Shown here one piece after another: positions 7,480-9,873 of a stretch of DNA of 9,873 bases. The notes under the pieces are model-generated. The model was not told the origin of the DNA. It ran no database searches and worked only from the letters and a program-made list of their open reading frames with translations. The DNA comes from CAZEUZ01 sp964515805 (GTDB lineage Bacteria; Pseudomonadota; Gammaproteobacteria; Pseudomonadales; Cellvibrionaceae). How positions within the stretch are numbered: position 1 is the stretch's first letter; every line of letters starts with the position of its first letter. The stretch is taken from assembly GCA_964515805.1 (NCBI GenBank), contig CAZEUZ010000165.1, forward strand, positions 1 to 9,873, given 5' to 3'. The position numbers and the translations under genes were made by a program.

Positions 7480-7552
7480 AATTGAATTTAAAACTTAATT
7501 TTTCATCGCAAGCGCGAGGAATAATAAACTTCATAGATTTAATAGTTTACAG

Positions 7553-8209
7553 ATGAAAGTACAACCTGAAGTGCCAAAGCTTACCCAACGGCCACGAGTA
7601 AAGATTTGCGGCATTACGTCGGCAGAGGCCGCTTATTGTGCACTGGCAGCGGGTGCTGATGCTATCGGTTTGGTTTTTTACGCCGATAGTCCCCGTCATG
7701 TATCAATTGAGCAAGCGAAGGACATTGCCCACAACGCAGGTCCACTGGTTACGCTGGTTGGTTTATTTGTCAATGCGCAACCGCAGCAAGTTAATGAAAC
7801 GGTAGCGCAAGTGCCCTTGAATTTATTACAATTCCACGGCGATGAAAGCGCCGAATACTGTCAGCAGTTTACGCTCCCCTATTTAAAAGCTATTCATATG
7901 AAGCCGGGCATTGATGTGCGTGAGATCATTAACAACTATGCCAGTGCTTCGGGTATTTTATTGGATACTTATCGCAAGGGCTTGCCCGGAGGTACCGGTG
8001 AGTGTTTTGATTGGCAACGTGTTCCTCATCATCCTATACGACCTATTATTCTGGCTGGTGGTCTTACGCCTGAAAATGTTCGCCAGGCGATTACAATAGC
8101 AAAACCCTATGGGGTCGATGTTAGTGGTGGTGTAGAGTGTGCCCCTGGAATTAAAGATGAAGAAAGAATCTATGCGTTTATGCACAACGTCAAACAAGGA
8201 GCAGTGTAG
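7553..8209 (+). CDS. trpF: Phosphoribosylanthranilate isomerase
   Basis: Isomerises N-(5-phosphoribosyl)anthranilate to the 1-deoxyribulose-5-phosphate form, third step from chorismate in tryptophan synthesis; a cytoplasmic TIM-barrel enzyme. It is 218 residues, slightly longer than usual because of a 14-residue N-terminal leader before the first strand. The catalytic cysteine is C19 in VKICGIT and the catalytic aspartate D138 in GILLDTY. The phosphate-binding ends are GGTGECFDW (146-154), LAGGLTPENV (167-176) and SGGVE (191-195). ATG 7553 has no good Shine-Dalgarno close by; GAGGA at 7516-7520 is too far (32 bases), and there is no other ATG/GTG/TTG in this frame back to the stop at 7496-7498. 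The stop overlaps the trpB start by one base, and the trpB ribosome site lies inside trpF, so the pair is probably translationally coupled. It is not fused to trpC. Confidence 0.96.
   Translation: MKVQPEVPKLTQRPRVKICGITSAEAAYCALAAGADAIGLVFYADSPRHVSIEQAKDIAHNAGPLVTLVGLFVNAQPQQVNETVAQVPLNLLQFHGDESAEYCQQFTLPYLKAIHMKPGIDVREIINNYASASGILLDTYRKGLPGGTGECFDWQRVPHHPIRPIILAGGLTPENVRQAITIAKPYGVDVSGGVECAPGIKDEERIYAFMHNVKQGAV
8196..8201 (+). promoter_or_regulatory. Strong ribosome binding site that fixes the trpB GTG start
   Basis: AAGGAG lies 7 bases before GTG 8209, the best Shine-Dalgarno in the window, and inside the last codons of trpF. It supports GTG 8209 over the in-frame GTG 8218 and ATG 8230, which have no site of their own. 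Confidence 0.75.
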
Positions 8210-9447
8210 TGAATAAGGTGGCGGATGGAATGGCGGTCAACTATGTTGATTATTCTCTCCATTATCCCGATGAAAAAGGGCACTTCGGTATCTATGGTGG
8301 TCGCTTCGTTGCTGAGACTCTGATATCAGCACTGGATGATCTCGATGAGATGTATCGGCGATTACAGCAAGATGCTGCTTTTCAAGCAGAATTTGATAAG
8401 GATTTAGCTCATTATGTCGGTAGACCATCACCCTTGTATCACGCCGAACGCTGGAGTAAGAAGATCGGCGGTGCGCAAATCTACCTGAAACGCGAAGACC
8501 TCAATCATACGGGTGCACACAAAGTGAATAATACTATTGGTCAGGCGCTATTGGCCAAGTACTCAGGTAAAAAGCGTATCATTGCCGAGACTGGCGCCGG
8601 TCAGCACGGTGTCGCCAGCGCCACCGTGGCCGCTCGCCTGGGTATGGAATGCGAAGTATTCATGGGTGAGGAGGATGTTCACCGTCAGGCACTCAATGTT
8701 TATCGCATGAAATTGCTGGGGGCTAAAGTTAATGCGGTGACTTCCGGATCAAAGACACTAAAAGATGCGATGAACGAAGCATTGCGCGATTGGGTGACTA
8801 ATGTCGACAATACCTTTTATATCATCGGCACTGTTGCCGGTCCTCACCCCTATCCAAAATTGGTTCGTGATTTTCAATCAGTCATCGGCCGCGAAGCACG
8901 AGTACAGTGTGTAGATCAAACCGGTTCTCTGCCGGATGCACTGGTAGCTTGTGTCGGAGGTGGTTCCAACGCTATTGGCTTGTTCTATCCATTTTTAGCG
9001 GATTCCAGTGTGCATATGTTTGGTGTTGAAGCGGGTGGTCACGGCGTTGAAACGGGCGAGCATGCGGCTCCTCTTTGTGATGGTACTGCCGGTGTCTTGC
9101 ATGGTAATCGCACCTACTTAATGGTCGATGAAAATGGTCAGATTATGCCCACGCATTCTGTCTCCGCCGGCCTTGATTACCCCGGAGTTGGTCCTGAACA
9201 CGCCTGGTTGAAAGATACCGGCCGGGTTAACTATGTAGCGGTGAACGATGATGAAGCACTTACCGCCTTTAGGGAATTAACACTAATCGAAGGCATCATG
9301 CCAGCGTTGGAAACCAGTCATGCTCTGGCTTATACGGCAAAGATCGCTAGAGATATGGCAGTTGACCAAACGATCGTCGTCAATTTATCAGGGCGTGGCG
9401 ACAAAGATATTCTCACAGTGGCGGACATTGATGGCATTAAATTGTAA
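8209..9447 (+). CDS. trpB: Tryptophan synthase beta chain
   Basis: PLP enzyme that joins indole, channelled from TrpA, to L-serine to make L-tryptophan; works as an alpha2beta2 complex in the cytoplasm. The 412-residue protein (GTG start) has the PLP lysine K105 in NHTGAHKVNN, the catalytic glutamate E127 in AETGAGQHG, the phosphate-binding GGGSNAIG (250-257), D323 in SAGLDYPGVGP and S394 in NLSGRGDKD, all where Salmonella TrpB (K87, E109, D305, S377) predicts once an 18-residue N-terminal offset is allowed. The segment around ETGEHAAPLCDG and GVLHGNRTYLM resembles the Pseudomonas-type TrpB. The TrpB1 type (partnered with TrpA) fits the trpA gene just downstream. The start overlaps the trpF stop as TAGTG. 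It is separated from trpA by 75 bases, unlike the tight or overlapping trpBA junction of many bacteria. Confidence 0.97.
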   Translation: MNKVADGMAVNYVDYSLHYPDEKGHFGIYGGRFVAETLISALDDLDEMYRRLQQDAAFQAEFDKDLAHYVGRPSPLYHAERWSKKIGGAQIYLKREDLNHTGAHKVNNTIGQALLAKYSGKKRIIAETGAGQHGVASATVAARLGMECEVFMGEEDVHRQALNVYRMKLLGAKVNAVTSGSKTLKDAMNEALRDWVTNVDNTFYIIGTVAGPHPYPKLVRDFQSVIGREARVQCVDQTGSLPDALVACVGGGSNAIGLFYPFLADSSVHMFGVEAGGHGVETGEHAAPLCDGTAGVLHGNRTYLMVDENGQIMPTHSVSAGLDYPGVGPEHAWLKDTGRVNYVAVNDDEALTAFRELTLIEGIMPALETSHALAYTAKIARDMAVDQTIVVNLSGRGDKDILTVADIDGIKL

Positions 9448-9478
9448 TTTCATGACATTCAATATTCATATCCATTAC

Positions 9479-9496
9479 ATTGTTAGAAATAACAAT
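9479..9496 (+). other. Perfect 7-bp stem with GAAA tetraloop between trpB and trpA
   Basis: ATTGTTA (9479-9485), GAAA (9486-9489) and TAACAAT (9490-9496) form an exact inverted repeat closed by a GNRA-type loop. The stem is A/T-rich and no T-run follows, so it is not an intrinsic terminator. It sits about 27 bases before ATG 9523, just upstream of the presumed trpA ribosome site (AAGAG 9509-9513), and could be an mRNA processing or stability element, or chance. Confidence 0.4.
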
Positions 9497-9522
9497 ATCA
9501 ACGAGAATAAGAGTATCAAACG

Positions 9523-9873
9523 ATGAACCGAATTGAGTCTTGTTTACACGCCTTAAGAGCAAATAATCGCAAGGCGCTAGTGAGTTATATTGTCAACGGC
9601 GATCCCTGCCCATCAGTTACCCAAGCTGCTATGCAATCTCTCGTTGACAATGGCGCAGATATTATCGAGCTAGGTATTCCATTCTCTGATCCTATGGCTG
9701 AAGGGCCGACCATTCAGCTTGGTCATGAACGCGCTTTAGCGCACAATGTCAGTCTTAATGACACCATTGATGCGGTAGCCGGTTTTCGACGGTATGATCA
9801 ACAGACGCCATTGATTTTGATGGGTTACGCTAACCCGATTGAACGCATGGGTTATGCCGTTTTTGCCGACAAA
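9523..9873 (+). CDS. trpA: Tryptophan synthase alpha chain, N-terminal part (runs off the window)
   Basis: Cleaves indole-3-glycerol phosphate to indole and glyceraldehyde-3-phosphate and passes indole to TrpB. The first 117 codons are present; full-length family members are about 265-270 residues, so over half is missing at the window edge. The N-terminus MNRIESCLHALRANNRKALV is typical. The catalytic glutamate is E49 in IIELGIPFSDP. The second catalytic acid, Asp60 in Salmonella/E. coli (PLADGPTIQ), is Glu60 here (PMAEGPTIQ); the family motif as I remember it allows D or E at this position. The usual T-[AL]-GDP near residue 24 reads VNGDP. ILMGYANPIERMG is the conserved strand 4 region. ATG 9523 has AAGAG at 9509-9513, 9 bases upstream. 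Partner of the preceding trpB, but not overlapping it. Confidence 0.95.
   Translation, partial: MNRIESCLHALRANNRKALVSYIVNGDPCPSVTQAAMQSLVDNGADIIELGIPFSDPMAEGPTIQLGHERALAHNVSLNDTIDAVAGFRRYDQQTPLILMGYANPIERMGYAVFADK

Noticed and set aside
7530..7552. Possible TrpR operator just before trpF (a segment with AGTTTAC)
   Set aside because: It lacks the two-fold symmetry of the known operator (CTAGTTAACTAG core) and matches only a few bases.
9320..9526. + strand open frame across the trpB end and the trpB-trpA gap
   Set aside because: It overlaps conserved TrpB codons in another frame, and the gap part is A/T-rich low complexity; not supported as a small gene.
1..9873. CRISPR array, insertion sequence, tRNA/rRNA gene, phage, toxin-antitoxin or defence gene
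   Set aside because: No spaced direct repeats, terminal inverted repeats, transposase or integrase motifs or RNA-gene signatures were seen; coding genes fill almost the whole window and all gaps are short (under 120 bases, or about 173 before fimV if the shorter start is used).

Overview
The window looks like chromosomal housekeeping DNA from a gammaproteobacterium that makes type IV pili or a related polar machinery. The gene order leuB - asd - asd-like (usg) - fimV - truA - trpF resembles the locus known from Pseudomonas and relatives. Here it continues directly into trpB and trpA. All recognised genes lie on the + strand. Base composition is moderate, with several A/T-rich stretches, so a marine or other non-Pseudomonas gammaproteobacterium is plausible, but I cannot name a genus.

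Layout. 1-149: last 48 codons of a sodium:dicarboxylate/acidic amino acid symporter. 150-230: short gap with a good promoter candidate. 231-1331: leuB (leucine synthesis). 1404-2540: asd, with an intact active site. 2559-3593: a second aspartate-semialdehyde-dehydrogenase-like protein whose active-site residues are replaced (Usg-type pseudoenzyme). 3617 or 3767-6577: fimV, encoding a LysM/membrane/TPR polar organiser. 6652-7437: truA, tRNA pseudouridine synthase. 7438-7552: gap with a GC-rich hairpin. 7553-8209: trpF. 8209-9447: trpB, overlapping trpF by one base. 9448-9522: gap with a perfect 7-bp hairpin closed by a GAAA loop. 9523-window end: trpA, truncated by the window edge.

How the genes work together. 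leuB and asd serve leucine and aspartate-family (Lys/Met/Thr/diaminopimelate) synthesis. trpF, trpB and trpA are consecutive late steps of tryptophan synthesis, and TrpB and TrpA form one complex. FimV and TruA belong to unrelated processes but are conserved passengers in this neighbourhood. The short spacings and uniform strand suggest cotranscription, at least in part, with possible internal promoters before leuB and fimV.

I found no mobile element, CRISPR array, RNA gene, phage gene or defence gene, and no convincing undescribed system. The points worth a second look are modest: the N-terminal extension of FimV, the dead Asd paralogue, the structured trpB-trpA gap, a substituted catalytic position in TrpA, and the absence of leuCD immediately before leuB.
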